Numbered from the stretch's first letter, positions 35,798-45,878 are shown. The stretch: DNA of 64,000 nucleotides from Bradyrhizobium tropiciagri (GCF_001189845.1 NZ_LFLZ01000008.1:62001-126000); one strand, 5' to 3'. Translations and numbers: made by a program. Notes: generated by a model not told the origin, from the letters alone.

Positions 35798-37024
35798 TCA
35801 TTTCGCTGTCCGCGCTTTGGCGACCTCGTCCGCGGTCACGGCCGGCGCCGCATTGCCCCAGGAATTGCGGATGTAGGTCGCAACGTCCGCGACCTCCTGA
35901 TCGCTGAGTTTCGGATAGGCCGGCATCGACCCTGCGTTAGGCGCGCGCGGCGTGGTCACGGTCTGCGCGCCGTCGAGGATGATGCGCAGCGTGCTTGCAG
36001 GAGTGGCCGATTGCAGATTGGCGTTGCCGGGTAGTGGCGGATAGATCCGCGGCGCGCCGGAGCCGTCGAGCTCATGGCAGGCGACGCAGGCGCCGCGATA
36101 GATCCGCTCGCCGTTGTTCATCTGCGCCGGCGAGGGCGGGGTGACCGTCGGCTCCGGTGCGCCGGCGGGCAGGCTCTTCAGATAGGCGGCGATCGCGCGC
36201 ACATCTCCGTCGCTCATCTTCGAGGTCGAGTTGACCACCACCTCGGACATCAGCGGACCGGCATGGCTGTGTCCGTTGCGGCCGCTCTGCAGATATTCGG
36301 CGATGTCGTCAGCGCTCCAGGACTTCAGCCCGCCGCGCTCCGCGCCATCGAGCCGCGGTGCGAACATGCCTTGCACCATGCTGCCCCCGAGCGCCTGATC
36401 GCGCCTGTCGGCGCCGAACGCGTTCTTCGGCGTGTGGCAGGCACCGCAATGGGCGAGCGCCTCGACCAGATAGCGGCCGCGATTCCATTCCGCTCCCTTG
36501 CTCTGGTCCGGCTGGATGATGCCCGGCGTGAAGAACAACGCGTTCCAGGCGCGCATCAGCACGCGGTAGCAATACGGCCAGCGCAGCTGCGGTGGCGGCG
36601 CCCTGTTGCTGACCGGCGCCAGCGTTGCGAGATAGGCGCGGATCGCCAGGATGTCGTCGCGGATCAGCTTCGTGAAAGAGGGGTAAGGGAAGGCGGGATA
36701 ATAATGCTTCCCGTTCGGCGAGACGCCGCTGCGCAGCGCGCGGAGGAAATCGTCGTCACTCCAGCCGCCGATGCCGGTATCGCGGTCGGGCGTGAGATTC
36801 GCCGAGAACACTGCACCGAACGGCGTGTCGATCCGCTTGCCGCCGGCGAACGGCTTTGCCGGATCGGCGGTGTGGCAGCTCGCACAGTCGCCGGCGATCG
36901 TGAGCGCCTTGCCGCCGGCGATGATGTCGTCGGTCGGCGCAGCGGTGCCTTCGCGGGCCGCGAACGCACTGCACAACAGCGCGCCGGCCAGAATCGCACC
37001 CGTCGTTCGAAATCGTCGCCGCAT
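35798..37024 (-). CDS. Tri-heme cytochrome c (alcohol/gluconate/aldehyde dehydrogenase subunit-like)
   Basis: A 408-aa periplasmic cytochrome. A signal peptide ends EGTAA. Three heme c-binding motifs are present: CASCH (about residue 50), CGACH (about 195) and CVACH (about 315). Met ligands are likely in the following TPF and MPAY segments. The pattern is that of the cytochrome subunit of membrane-bound dehydrogenases such as gluconate 2-dehydrogenase or alcohol dehydrogenase, which pass electrons to the ubiquinone pool. Its catalytic partners are not beside it. A GGAGG site is 7 nt upstream. It is divergent from the indolepyruvate oxidoreductase gene. Confidence 0.9.
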   Translation of the reverse strand: MRRRFRTTGAILAGALLCSAFAAREGTAAPTDDIIAGGKALTIAGDCASCHTADPAKPFAGGKRIDTPFGAVFSANLTPDRDTGIGGWSDDDFLRALRSGVSPNGKHYYPAFPYPSFTKLIRDDILAIRAYLATLAPVSNRAPPPQLRWPYCYRVLMRAWNALFFTPGIIQPDQSKGAEWNRGRYLVEALAHCGACHTPKNAFGADRRDQALGGSMVQGMFAPRLDGAERGGLKSWSADDIAEYLQSGRNGHSHAGPLMSEVVVNSTSKMSDGDVRAIAAYLKSLPAGAPEPTVTPPSPAQMNNGERIYRGACVACHELDGSGAPRIYPPLPGNANLQSATPASTLRIILDGAQTVTTPRAPNAGSMPAYPKLSDQEVADVATYIRNSWGNAAPAVTADEVAKARTAK

Positions 37025-37258
37025 CCATTCACCCTCCGGTCAACAAGACGCGTTACGCCATTTCGCCGCGGGCCTGTCCTGCGACAGAAACCGAAACGGC
37101 TCTCTGATATTCCCGGCACGATATTGCGATTTTTGAGCGACGGGCCTGGTCGCTCAGAATTGTGCTGCGCGGGCCGGAAAATCCGACATAGAGTGGTTCT
37201 AACAAGTTCGGATGACTAGCTAAAAAGCAGCCGTCGCGACCAGCGAAAAGAGGGCTAA

Positions 37259-40200
37259 ATGGGAATCAACCAAGGGCCTATCAGTCTCGACCAGAAATAC
37301 ACCCAAGGCACCGGCCACGTCTTCATGACGGGCATCCAGGCGCTGGTCCGCCTGCCGATGGCGCAGATCAGACGCGACCGCGCCGCAGGCCTCAACACGG
37401 CAGGCTTCATCTCCGGCTATCGCGGTTCCCCCCTCGGCGGCTACGACCAGCAGCTGTTCGCCGCCCGCAAGCATCTCGAGCAGTACAACATCAAATTCCA
37501 GCCCGGCGTGAACGAGGACCTCGCGGCCACCGCGATCTGGGGCTCGCAGCAGCTCGGGCTGTCGGCCGGCGCCAAGTATGATGGCGCGGTCGGCATCTGG
37601 TACGGCAAGGGCCCCGGCGTCGACCGCTGCGGCGACGTGTTCCGCCACGGTAACGCGGCGGGCTCCGCCAGGCACGGCGGCGTACTCTGCCTTGCCGGCG
37701 ACGACCACGGCGCAAAGTCCTCCACCGTCCCGCATCAGTCCGACCACGCCTTCATCTCCGCGCTGATGCCCTACCTCTATCCCTCCAGCATCCATGAAAT
37801 GATCGAGATGGGCCTCCTGGGGATCGCGATGTCGCGCTACTCGGGCTGCTGGGTCGGCATGAAGGTGATCACCGAAACGGTCGAGACCACGGCCGAGATC
37901 GACCTCACCGACGAGATGACGCCGTTCATCATCCCGGCCGATTTCGAGCTGCCGCCGGGCGGGCTGAACATCCGCTGGCCCGACGACCGCTTCGAGCAGG
38001 ACCGTCGGTTGCAGGACTACAAGGGCTTCGCCGCCATCGCCTTTGCCCGCGCCAACAAGGTCAACCGGATCACCATGGATTCGCCGAACGCGCGCTACGG
38101 CATCATGGCCTCGGGCAAGAGCTATGAGGACATCCGCCAGGCGCTGCGCGAGCTCGGCATCACGCCCGAGATCGCCGCCAAGATCGGCCTCCGCCTCTAC
38201 AAGATCGGCATGCCCTGGCCGCTGGAGCCGGAGGGCGTGCGCAATTTCGCCGTCGGACTCGAGGAGATCTTCATCGTCGAGGAGCGCCGCGAGATCGTCG
38301 AGAACCAGGTCAAGCAGGAGCTGTTCAACTGGCGCGACGACGTGCGGCCGCGCATCGTCGGCAAGATGGATGATCACGACAAGCGCTTCCTGACTTTCGC
38401 CGCCGAGCTCAGCGTGGCCTCGCTGGCGAGCTCGCTCACCGAACGGTTGCTTCGACTTAATCTCAATCCCGAAATCGCCGAGATGCTGCGCGCCAAGGCC
38501 GACTGGTTCAACGGCCGCCAGTCGACCCAGATGCAGGCGACGGCGCCGGTCAGCCGCACGCCGTATTTCTGCTCGGGCTGCCCGCACAACACCTCGACCA
38601 AGGTGCCGGAAGGCAGCCGCGCGCTTGGCGGCATCGGCTGCCACTTCATGGCGCTGTGGATGAACCGCTCGACCGAGACCTTCACGCATATGGGCGGCGA
38701 GGGCGTGCCGTGGGTCGGCATCGCGCCGTTCACCAACGAGAACCACATCTTCGCCAATCTCGGCGACGGCACCTACTTCCATTCCGGCATTCTCGCGATC
38801 CGCCAGTCGATCGCCTCCAAGGCCAACATCACCTACAAGATCCTCTACAACGACGCGGTCGCGATGACCGGCGGCCAGCGCCATGACGGCGACCTCTCGC
38901 CGCAGCAGATCACCTTTCAGCTCCACGCCGAAGGCATTCGCGAGATCTATCTGGTCTCGGAAAATCCCGGCGCCTATCCGGCCGATACCATCGCGCCCGG
39001 CGTCAAGCTGTTCCATCGCGACGAGCTCGAGAACGTCCAGAAGATGTGCCGCGACACCAAGGGCACCTCGGCGATCGTGTTCGTGCAGACCTGCGCCGCC
39101 GAAAAGCGCCGTCGCCGCAAGCGCGGCCAGATGGAGGATCCGGCGCGCCGCGTGCTGATCAATCCCGCCGTCTGCGAGGGCTGCGGCGATTGCTCGGTGC
39201 AGTCGAACTGCATCTCGGTCGAGCCGCTGGAGACGGAGCTCGGGCGCAAGCGCACCATCAACCAGTCGACCTGCAACAAGGATTATTCCTGCGTGAAGGG
39301 CTTCTGTCCGTCCTTCGTCACGGTCGACGGCGGCACGCTCAAGCGTCGCGCGCCAACTGAACTCGGCGACATCGGCGCCTTGCCGGAACCGGCCTCGAAG
39401 CCTGCGCTCGACCGGCCCTACAACATCGCGGTCGGCGGCGTCGGCGGCACCGGCGTCTTGACTATCGGCGCGCTGCTCGGCATGGCCGCGCATATCGAGG
39501 GCAAGGCCTCGATGATCCTCGACATGTCCGGCCTCGCGCAAAAGGGCGGTGCGGTGCTCAGCCATGTGCGGCTCTCCGAGCACACGGCAGATGTGACCTG
39601 CTCGCGCATCGTGACCGGCACCGCCGATCTCGTTCTGGCGGCCGACGAGGTCGTGGCGGTGTCGAAGGACACCATCTCGCTGTGTGAGGCGAGCCGCACC
39701 GTCGGCATCATCAACAGCCACGTCATCCCGACCGCGGATTTCATCCTGAACCGCGACTTCAACTTCCAGAGCCGCAAGGTCACCGGCGTGCTGGAGACCG
39801 AACTGCGCAAGGACTCTGCCTTCTTCGATTTCACCAAGCCGGCCGAAGCGCTGCTCGGCGACTCCATCGCCACCAACATCATGATGATGGGCTTTGCCTA
39901 TCAGCGCGGGTTGTTGCCGCTGTCGGCGGAATCGATCCAGCAGGCGATCGAGGTCAATGGCGTCTCGATCAAGATGAACACGCAGGCGTTCCAGCTCGGG
40001 CGTCTGGCCGCGGCCGATCCGGCGCGGCTCGCCGCGATGATGAAGGGGCAGGATGACGACGCTGCCCCTGTCAAGTCGCTGGATGCGATGTCGCTCGACG
40101 AGATCATCACCCACCGCATGGCGTTGCTGACCGATTATCAGAACGGGCGGCTCGCCAGGCGTTACCGCAAGCTGGTCGACCAGGTCCGCGATGCCGCCGC

Positions 40201-40753
40201 CAAGGGCGGCTATGGCGAGGCGCTGCCGCGTGCGGTCGCGATCAACTACGCAAAACTGCTCGCCTACAAGGACGAGTACGAAGTGGCGCGACTGTTCACC
40301 GACGGCCGCTTCGAGAAGCAGCTGCGCGACCAGTTCGAGGGCGACTTCAAGTTCAACTTCAATCTGGCGCCGCCGATCCTCGGCGGTGGGCTGGACGCGC
40401 AGGGTCGTCCGAAGAAGCGCGCCTTCGGGGCGTGGATGATGTCGGCCTTCAAGGTGATGGCGCGCTTCCGCTTCCTGCGCGGCACGCCGCTCGACATCTT
40501 CGGCTACAACGCCGACCGCAAGCTCGAGCGGGATCTGATCGCGGGCTACGAGAAGGATGTCGCGACGGTGCTGAGCCTGCTGTCGCCGCTCAATCACGAC
40601 ATCGCCGTCGAACTGCTGTCGCTGCCCGAGCGCATCCGCGGCTACGGCCCGGTGAAGGAGAAAGCGGTCAAGGAGGCAAAGGTTCGCTACGCGCAACTCG
40701 CCGCCGACCTCGCCAACCCGCCGCCCGCGCCCCGGCAGATGGCGGCGGAGTAG
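37259..40753 (+). CDS. Fused indolepyruvate ferredoxin oxidoreductase (IorAB-type, alpha and beta in one chain)
   Basis: A 1164-aa TPP-dependent 2-oxoacid:ferredoxin oxidoreductase. The N-terminal alpha part starts with TGIQALVRLPMAQIRRD. The TPP-binding region follows (GIGCHFMALWMNRS near residue 457). A ferredoxin-like Cys cluster CEGCGDCSVQSNC is near residue 638, with CVKGFCPSF after it. The beta/gamma-type domain begins near 720 with GVGGTGVLTIGALLG. The enzyme decarboxylates aryl- or other 2-oxoacids to the acyl-CoA, reducing ferredoxin. The cluster downstream encodes acyl-CoA catabolism, which suggests the CoA product feeds it. Substrate not proven. Confidence 0.92.
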   Translation: MGINQGPISLDQKYTQGTGHVFMTGIQALVRLPMAQIRRDRAAGLNTAGFISGYRGSPLGGYDQQLFAARKHLEQYNIKFQPGVNEDLAATAIWGSQQLGLSAGAKYDGAVGIWYGKGPGVDRCGDVFRHGNAAGSARHGGVLCLAGDDHGAKSSTVPHQSDHAFISALMPYLYPSSIHEMIEMGLLGIAMSRYSGCWVGMKVITETVETTAEIDLTDEMTPFIIPADFELPPGGLNIRWPDDRFEQDRRLQDYKGFAAIAFARANKVNRITMDSPNARYGIMASGKSYEDIRQALRELGITPEIAAKIGLRLYKIGMPWPLEPEGVRNFAVGLEEIFIVEERREIVENQVKQELFNWRDDVRPRIVGKMDDHDKRFLTFAAELSVASLASSLTERLLRLNLNPEIAEMLRAKADWFNGRQSTQMQATAPVSRTPYFCSGCPHNTSTKVPEGSRALGGIGCHFMALWMNRSTETFTHMGGEGVPWVGIAPFTNENHIFANLGDGTYFHSGILAIRQSIASKANITYKILYNDAVAMTGGQRHDGDLSPQQITFQLHAEGIREIYLVSENPGAYPADTIAPGVKLFHRDELENVQKMCRDTKGTSAIVFVQTCAAEKRRRRKRGQMEDPARRVLINPAVCEGCGDCSVQSNCISVEPLETELGRKRTINQSTCNKDYSCVKGFCPSFVTVDGGTLKRRAPTELGDIGALPEPASKPALDRPYNIAVGGVGGTGVLTIGALLGMAAHIEGKASMILDMSGLAQKGGAVLSHVRLSEHTADVTCSRIVTGTADLVLAADEVVAVSKDTISLCEASRTVGIINSHVIPTADFILNRDFNFQSRKVTGVLETELRKDSAFFDFTKPAEALLGDSIATNIMMMGFAYQRGLLPLSAESIQQAIEVNGVSIKMNTQAFQLGRLAAADPARLAAMMKGQDDDAAPVKSLDAMSLDEIITHRMALLTDYQNGRLARRYRKLVDQVRDAAAKGGYGEALPRAVAINYAKLLAYKDEYEVARLFTDGRFEKQLRDQFEGDFKFNFNLAPPILGGGLDAQGRPKKRAFGAWMMSAFKVMARFRFLRGTPLDIFGYNADRKLERDLIAGYEKDVATVLSLLSPLNHDIAVELLSLPERIRGYGPVKEKAVKEAKVRYAQLAADLANPPPAPRQMAAE

Positions 40754-40771
40754 GGTAGCCGCAAATTCAAC

Positions 40772-40922
40772 GTCGTCCCGGGCAAGCGAAGCGCGACCCG
40801 GGACCCATAACCACAGGGTCGAGTTGTTGGATCGAGCTGCGGTCCCAGCGTCGCGCTACGATGAACGGCGGTGGTTATGGGTCCCGGCTCCCGTGCGCAA
40901 TTGCGCACTAGGCCGGGACGAC
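40772..40922. repeat. Intergenic palindromic repeat, family A copy 2
   Basis: Begins GTCGTCCCGGGCAAGCGAAG, has GACCCGGGACCCATAACCAC, then GTGGTTATGGGTCCCGG, and closes GGCCGGGACGAC. The matching ends with 30296-30461 and the conserved inner GGGTTATGG/ACCCATAACC blocks define the family; loop sequences differ. Confidence 0.8.
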
Positions 40923-41050
40923 ACCGGTTTTTGGGGCGCGTATATCGCGCGTCATTTACAGTCTCGCCTGACGGAATATTTCCGCGCTTGCCAAGGTCGC
41001 GTCGTCGGTTCAGAAAAACGCTGGAGCGAAAAACGCCAGCGGAGAGCGAT

Positions 41051-42208
41051 TTGACCATCAAGGGCAAGGCCTACATTGCCGGGATCTACGAGCATCCCAC
41101 CCGGCATGCACCCGATAAATCAACAGCACAGCTACACGCCGAGGTCGCCAAGGGCGCGATCGAGGATGCCGGGCTCACCAAGGACGATATCGACGGCTAT
41201 TTCTGCGCCGGCGATGCGCCGGGCGGGCTGTGGCCGATGGTCGACTACCTCGGCCTCAACACCAAGAAGCTGCGTCACGTCGACTCCACCGAGACCGGTG
41301 GCTGCTCCTATCTGATCCATCTCGGCCACGCCGCCGAGGCGATCGCCGCGGGCAAGTGCTCGGTCGCGCTGGTCACGCTGGCGGGCAAGCCGCGTACCGG
41401 CCCGATGCCGCCGCGCGCCTCCGGCGCTGAGGCCGATTTCGAATTGGCCTACGGGGCTACCACGCACAATGCCTATGGCATGTGTGCTATGCGCCATATG
41501 CACGACTATGGCACCACCTCCGAACAGCTCGCCTGGATCAAGGTCGCCGCCTCGCATCATGCGCAGTACAATCCGCATGCGATGCTGAAGGAGGTCGTCA
41601 CCGTCGAGGACGTGCTGAACTCGCCGATGATCTCGGATCCGTTGCACCGGATGGATTGCTGCGTCGTCACCGATGGCGGCGGCGCGATGATCGTGACGAC
41701 CCCGGAGATCGCCAAGAGCCTGAAGAAGCCGCTGGTGCGCCTGATCGGTCACGGCGAGGCTGCGAAGGGTCCGCGCGGCGGCAAGGATCTCGACCTGACT
41801 TACTCCGCCGGCGTGTGGTCCGGCCCGCGCGCCTTCGAAGAGGCGGGCGTGACGCCGAAGGACATCAAATACGCCTCGATCTATGACAGCTTCACCATCA
41901 CGGTGCTGATGCAGCTCGAGGACCTCGGCTTCTGCAAGAAGGGCGAGGGTGGCAAGTTCGTCGCCGACGGCAATCTGATTTCGGGCGTCGGCAAGCTGCC
42001 GTTCAACACCGATGGCGGCGGCCTGTGCAGCAATCATCCCGTCAATCGCGGCGGCATGACCAAGATCCTCGAGGCGGTGCGCCAACTGCGCGGCGAGGCG
42101 CATCCGAAGGTGCAGGTGAAGAACTGCGACCTCGCGATCGCCCACGGCACCGGCGGTCTGCTCGGCGTTCGCCACGCCGCCTCAACCTGCATTCTGGAGC
42201 GTGCGTGA
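41051..42208 (+). CDS. SCP-x-like thiolase/lipid-transfer-type acetyltransferase
   Basis: A 385-aa thiolase-superfamily protein. The start appears to be TTG at 41051 (GGAGAG just before it); the frame itself runs further upstream through the family A repeat. Landmarks are DSTETGGCSYLIHLGHAAEA, the NHPVNRGGMTKILEAVRQL region and HGTGGLLGVRHAAS. Such proteins lack the canonical GHP of ordinary thiolases and match the SCP-x thiolase/acetyl-CoA acetyltransferase group that usually works with a DUF35 protein. Its stop overlaps the ATG of the DUF35 gene (TGATG), so the pair is coupled. Confidence 0.88.
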   Translation: MTIKGKAYIAGIYEHPTRHAPDKSTAQLHAEVAKGAIEDAGLTKDDIDGYFCAGDAPGGLWPMVDYLGLNTKKLRHVDSTETGGCSYLIHLGHAAEAIAAGKCSVALVTLAGKPRTGPMPPRASGAEADFELAYGATTHNAYGMCAMRHMHDYGTTSEQLAWIKVAASHHAQYNPHAMLKEVVTVEDVLNSPMISDPLHRMDCCVVTDGGGAMIVTTPEIAKSLKKPLVRLIGHGEAAKGPRGGKDLDLTYSAGVWSGPRAFEEAGVTPKDIKYASIYDSFTITVLMQLEDLGFCKKGEGGKFVADGNLISGVGKLPFNTDGGGLCSNHPVNRGGMTKILEAVRQLRGEAHPKVQVKNCDLAIAHGTGGLLGVRHAASTCILERA

Positions 42209-42597
42209 TGTCTGAAGCCAAGAAGTACAATGCCCCGGTGACCAATCCGGAGACCGCGCCGTTCTGGGAAGCGGCGAAGGCGGGCAAGTTCATGATCAAG
42301 CGCTGCACCACCTGCGGCGAGGCGCATTATTTCCCGCGCGCGATCTGCCCGTTCTGCTTCTCCGACAAGACGGTGTGGGAAGAGTCGAGCGGCGAGGCCA
42401 CGGTCTACACCTACAGCCTGATGCGGAAGTCGCCGACCGGTCCCTATGCGATCGCCTATGTGACGTTGAAGGAAGGCCCGTCGCTGCAGACCAACATCGT
42501 CGATTGCGATCTGGAGACGGTGAAGATCGGCCAGAAGGTCAAGGTGGTGTGGAAGCCGACCGACGGCGCCCCGCTGCCGTTCTTCACGCCGGCGTAA
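42208..42597 (+). CDS. DUF35 zinc-ribbon/OB-fold acyl-CoA-associated protein
   Basis: A 129-aa protein. A zinc ribbon lies at about residues 30-50 (CTTCGEAHYFPRAICPFC, i.e. C-x2-C and C-x2-C), followed by an OB fold (TYSLMRKSPTGPYAIAYVTL). DUF35 proteins partner thiolases of the SCP-x group, and the gene overlaps the thiolase stop. It likely forms a complex with that protein. Confidence 0.92.
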   Translation: MSEAKKYNAPVTNPETAPFWEAAKAGKFMIKRCTTCGEAHYFPRAICPFCFSDKTVWEESSGEATVYTYSLMRKSPTGPYAIAYVTLKEGPSLQTNIVDCDLETVKIGQKVKVVWKPTDGAPLPFFTPA

Positions 42598-42602
42598 GAA
42601 GT

Positions 42603-42801
42603 ACCTTCCCCCCTTGCGGGGGAAGGTGCGTAGGCGGCCTTCGGCCGCCGTTCAACTAACGCCGATGCCCTGCATCGGCTATGGAAGCTGCCGGAAGAGG
42701 GGTGTCTCTCCACGGATCGAGTCTCCCTGCGGAGGCAACCCCTCTCCCAAGTGAGTTTGTGACTGATGCCGGTGTAGCCCTCTCCCGCAAGGGGAGAGGG
42801 C
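42603..42801. repeat. Intergenic palindromic repeats, family D copy 1
   Basis: The gap between the DUF35 and MaoC genes holds three nested stems: TTCCCCC-TTG-CGGGGGAA near 42605, GGCGGCC-TTC-GGCCGCC near 42634 and CCCTCTCC-CGCAA-GGGGAGAGGG near 42778. Bases 42603-42801 carry no gene of their own; the unit is like that at 43733-43863. Confidence 0.65.
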
Positions 42802-42849
42802 GCTGCAATGGGCACCGTGCCAGAGAAAATGTTCGGGGAGAAAACAACA

Positions 42850-43709
42850 ATGCCAATCGTGTATGAACAGCTGATGGCCCTGAAAAATCTCGGCCAGAAA
42901 TACAGCTACAGCGATCGCGACGTGATGCTCTATGCCTACGGCATCGGGCTCGGCGCCGATCCGATGGACGAGAAGGAGCTGGCCTTCGTCAATGAGGGCG
43001 TGCTGACGCCGCGTCCGCTCAAGGTGGTGCCGACCTTCGCGTCGGTCGCGGCTGGGGCGCCGGTCCCGGCGAGATGAACCTCAACCGCGTGATGGTGGTG
43101 GACGGCGAGCGCGACATCACCTTCCACAAGCCGTTCGCGACGGCAGCCCACATCACGGCCGACTCGACCGTGCTCGACGTGTTCGACAAGGGCAAGGACA
43201 AGGGCGCGGTGATCCGCCACCAGACCGTGCTCAGGGATGAGAAGGGCGACAAGCTTGCGACGCTCGTCGCCTCGCGCTTCGCTCGCGGCGATGGCGGCTT
43301 CGGCGGCCCGTCCGACGGCCAGCCCGAGCCGCACAAGGTGCCGGAGCGCGCGCCGGACAAGGTGGTCGACATCACCACGCGGCCGGATCAGGCGCTGATC
43401 TACCGGCTCTGCGGCGATCGCAACCCGCTGCACTCCGATCCGGAGTTCGCCAAGAAGGCCGGCTTCCCGCGGCCGATCCTGCACGGCATGTGCACCTACG
43501 GCATCACCTGCCGCGGCGTGCTGCAGACCTATGCCGATTACGATCCCACAGCCTTCAAGCAGCACGCGGCGCGGTTCTCCTCGCCAGTATTCCCGGGCGA
43601 GACCGTGACCATGGAGCTGTGGAAGGACGGCAACGTGGTGTCGTTCGAGGCCAAGGTGAAGTCGCGCGGCGTCACCGTGATCAAGAGCGGCAGGACGGTG
43701 CTGGGTTAG
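42850..43709 (+). pseudogene. MaoC-type enoyl-CoA hydratase 2 (MFE-2-like), frameshifted
   Basis: Reconstructed at about 286 aa. The N-terminal part has LGQKYSYSDRDVMLYAYGIG, DPMDEKELAFVNEG and LKVVPTFASV; the frame breaks near 43050. The second frame gives EMNLNRVMVVDGERDITFHKP and the catalytic hot-dog motif GDRNPLHSDPEFAKKAGFP. The order matches the hydratase 2 domain of peroxisomal multifunctional enzyme type 2. One base restored in GCGGC-TGGGG rejoins the frames. Genuine inactivation and sequence error cannot be separated here. Confidence 0.88.
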
Positions 43710-43732
43710 CGTCCTGCGACGGCCGTCGACTC

Positions 43733-43863
43733 CCTCGCCCCGCTCTTGCGGGGAGAGGGTGGGGTGAGGGGCACCTCCGCATCGGTGGTCTTCGCCGATA
43801 GACCTGTACCCCCTCACCCGGATCGCAAGGGCGATCCGACCTCTCCCTGCAAGCGGGGTGAGG
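43733..43863. repeat. Intergenic palindromic repeat, family D copy 2
   Basis: CTCGCCCCGCTCTTGCGGGGAG at its left and CTCTCCCTGCAAGCGGGGTGAGG at its right give two stems, with GGATCGCAAGGGCGATCC between. It fills the gap between the MaoC and SDR genes. Confidence 0.65.
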
Positions 43864-43894
43864 TAAGGAAGAAAAACAAAACGGAGAAACAACC

Positions 43895-44775
43895 ATGGGA
43901 TTACTCGACGGCAAGGTGGCCCTGATCACGGGCGCGGGCGGCGGACTGGGTGAGGCCTACGCAAAACTGTTTGCGCGCGAGGGCGCGGCTGTGGTGGTCA
44001 ACGATCTCGGCGGCCCGCGCGACGGCTCGGGCTCCGACAAGTCGATGGCCGACAAGGTGGTCGATGCGATCAAGGCCGAGGGCGGCCGCGCGGTCGCCAA
44101 CGGTGCCGACATCTCGACCTTGGCCGGCGGCCAATCGGTGTTCGACGACGCCATCAAGCATTTCGGCCGCGCCGACATCCTGGTCAACAATGCCGGCATT
44201 CTGCTGGACGAGACCTTCCACAAGGCCAAGGAGGAAAACTGGGACAGGGTGATGAAGGTGCATCTGAAGGGCACCTTCTGCTGCACCCAGCCGGTGTTCA
44301 AATGGATGCGCGACAATGGCGGCGGCGTCATCGTCAACACGTCGTCGACCTCGGGCCTGATCGGCAATTTCGGCCAGACCAATTACGGCGCGGCCAAGGG
44401 CGGCATCTGGGGCCTCTCCAACGTGCTGGCCATCGAGGGCCGCAAGTACAACATCCGGATCTGGACGCTGGCGCCGGGCGCCCTGACTCGCATGACCGCG
44501 GACCTGCCGCGCTACAAGGAGAACCCGGGTGCGGCGCTCGGCCCCGACGGTATCGCGCCGGCCGTGCTCTACATGGTCAGCGATCTCTCGGGCGACCAGA
44601 CCGGCAAGGTGCTCGGCGTCTCCGGTCCGCGCGGCGTCCGAGAGATGCGGATGATGGAAATGGAAGCTGGACGCCGCCGTTCACGGGATGGAAGGCGGAG
44701 GATATCGTCACCCACGCCAAGGAGATCTTCTTCTCCGAAGAAGAGATCAAGAAGTCGGCGCGGCGGTTCAAGTAA
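43895..44775 (+). pseudogene. SDR (3-hydroxyacyl-CoA dehydrogenase-like), frameshifted near its C-terminus
   Basis: Reconstructed at about 294 aa. Rossmann motif TGAGGGLGEAYA is near residue 12-24, NNAG is near residue 98, and the catalytic Ser (NTSSTSG) and YGAAK follow. The frame is lost near 44666, and the other frame gives GWTPPFTGWKAEDIVTHAKEI and the normal end at 44775. One extra G restores it. The sequence resembles the dehydrogenase domain of peroxisomal MFE-2, which makes 3-ketoacyl-CoA from the hydratase product. GGAGAAA precedes the ATG. All catalytic residues lie before the break. Confidence 0.87.
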
Positions 44776-44918
44776 GTCCTGGCAAATGCCGTTCCGGTGC
44801 GATGCGCGGCATCGGACCGGAATCGATGAGCCGCGCGCCCGGGGGCAGGGGCTTCCCGATGCGCAATGGCGCACCGGGGAATGACGCTGTATAGAGGGCG
44901 GAAACAGACGAGGCACAA

Positions 44919-45875
44919 ATGACCAAACTCACCGCCCAGGCCGCAGGAACCTTTGCGATCGCGCCGACCCCGTTCCATGAGGACGGCCGGATCGACGAGG
45001 CATCGATCGACCGGCTGACCGATTTCTACACCGAGGTGGGCTGCGACGGCGTCACGGTGCTGGGCATTCTGGGCGAGGCGCCGAAGCTCGATGCCGCCGA
45101 GGCCGAGCAGGTCGCGCTGCGCTTCGTCAAGCGCGCCAAGAAGCTGCAGGTGATCGTCGGCGTTTCGGCGCCGGGCTTTGCCACGATGCGCTCGCTGGCG
45201 AAGAAGTCGATGGATGCGGGCGCCGCCGGCGTCATGATCGCGCCGCCGCCGCATCTGCGCACCGACGACCAGATCATTGGCTATTTCAAGCAGGCGCAGG
45301 AAGCGATCGGCGACGACATTCCCTGGGTGCTGCAGGATTATCCGCTGACGCTCACGGTCGTGTTCACCCCCGCGGTGATCCGCAAGATCGTGATGGATTC
45401 GCCGTCCTGCGTGATGCTCAAGCATGAGGACTGGCCGGGCCTCGAGAAGATCTCGACCTTGCGCAATTTCCAGAAGGACGGCTCGCTGCGGCCGCTGTCG
45501 ATCCTGGTCGGCAATGGCGGCCTGTTCCTCGATTTCGAGATGGAGCGCGGCGCCGACGGTGCGATGACGGGCTATGCCTTCCCCGAGCTGCTGATCGACG
45601 TGGTCAATCTGTCGAAGGCCGGAAAACGCGACGCGGCGCACGATCTGTTCGACGCGCATCTGCCGCTGATCCGCTACGAGCAGCAGCCCGGCGTCGGTCT
45701 CACCGTGCGCAAATACGTGCTGCAGAAGCGCGGCATCATCTCCTCCAGCGCCCAGCGCAAGCCCGGTGCGGTCATTACCCCGCAGGCGAAGGCCGAGGTC
45801 GACTATCTGCTCTCCCGCGTGGCGCGCGTCGACCGCCGCGCCAATCTGCAACCGCAATCCAGTGCAGCAGGCTAA
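44919..45875 (+). CDS. DapA-family aldolase/lyase (dihydrodipicolinate synthase-like)
   Basis: A 318-aa class I aldolase-fold protein. Schiff-base Lys168 is in CVMLKHEDW and the Tyr141 region is VLQDYPLT. The N-terminal GGRID loop and LGILGEAPKL replace the usual GTTGE, so it is probably not the lysine-biosynthetic DapA but a catabolic relative (e.g. hydratase-aldolase type). GAGG precedes the ATG. It follows the SDR gene, so it may act on an aromatic or keto-acid product. The NUDIX gene follows 3 nt after its stop. Confidence 0.85.
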   Translation: MTKLTAQAAGTFAIAPTPFHEDGRIDEASIDRLTDFYTEVGCDGVTVLGILGEAPKLDAAEAEQVALRFVKRAKKLQVIVGVSAPGFATMRSLAKKSMDAGAAGVMIAPPPHLRTDDQIIGYFKQAQEAIGDDIPWVLQDYPLTLTVVFTPAVIRKIVMDSPSCVMLKHEDWPGLEKISTLRNFQKDGSLRPLSILVGNGGLFLDFEMERGADGAMTGYAFPELLIDVVNLSKAGKRDAAHDLFDAHLPLIRYEQQPGVGLTVRKYVLQKRGIISSSAQRKPGAVITPQAKAEVDYLLSRVARVDRRANLQPQSSAAG

Positions 45876-45878
45876 GTG

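Noticed and set aside
37220..40696. Very long antisense open frame opposite the indolepyruvate oxidoreductase gene
   Set aside because: High GC in the third codon position leaves stop-poor antisense frames; composition is Arg/His/Asp-rich with no recognisable domain.
42603..43863. CRISPR-like array from the repeated stems of family D
   Set aside because: Only two degenerate blocks separated by genes; no regular repeats or spacers and no cas genes.
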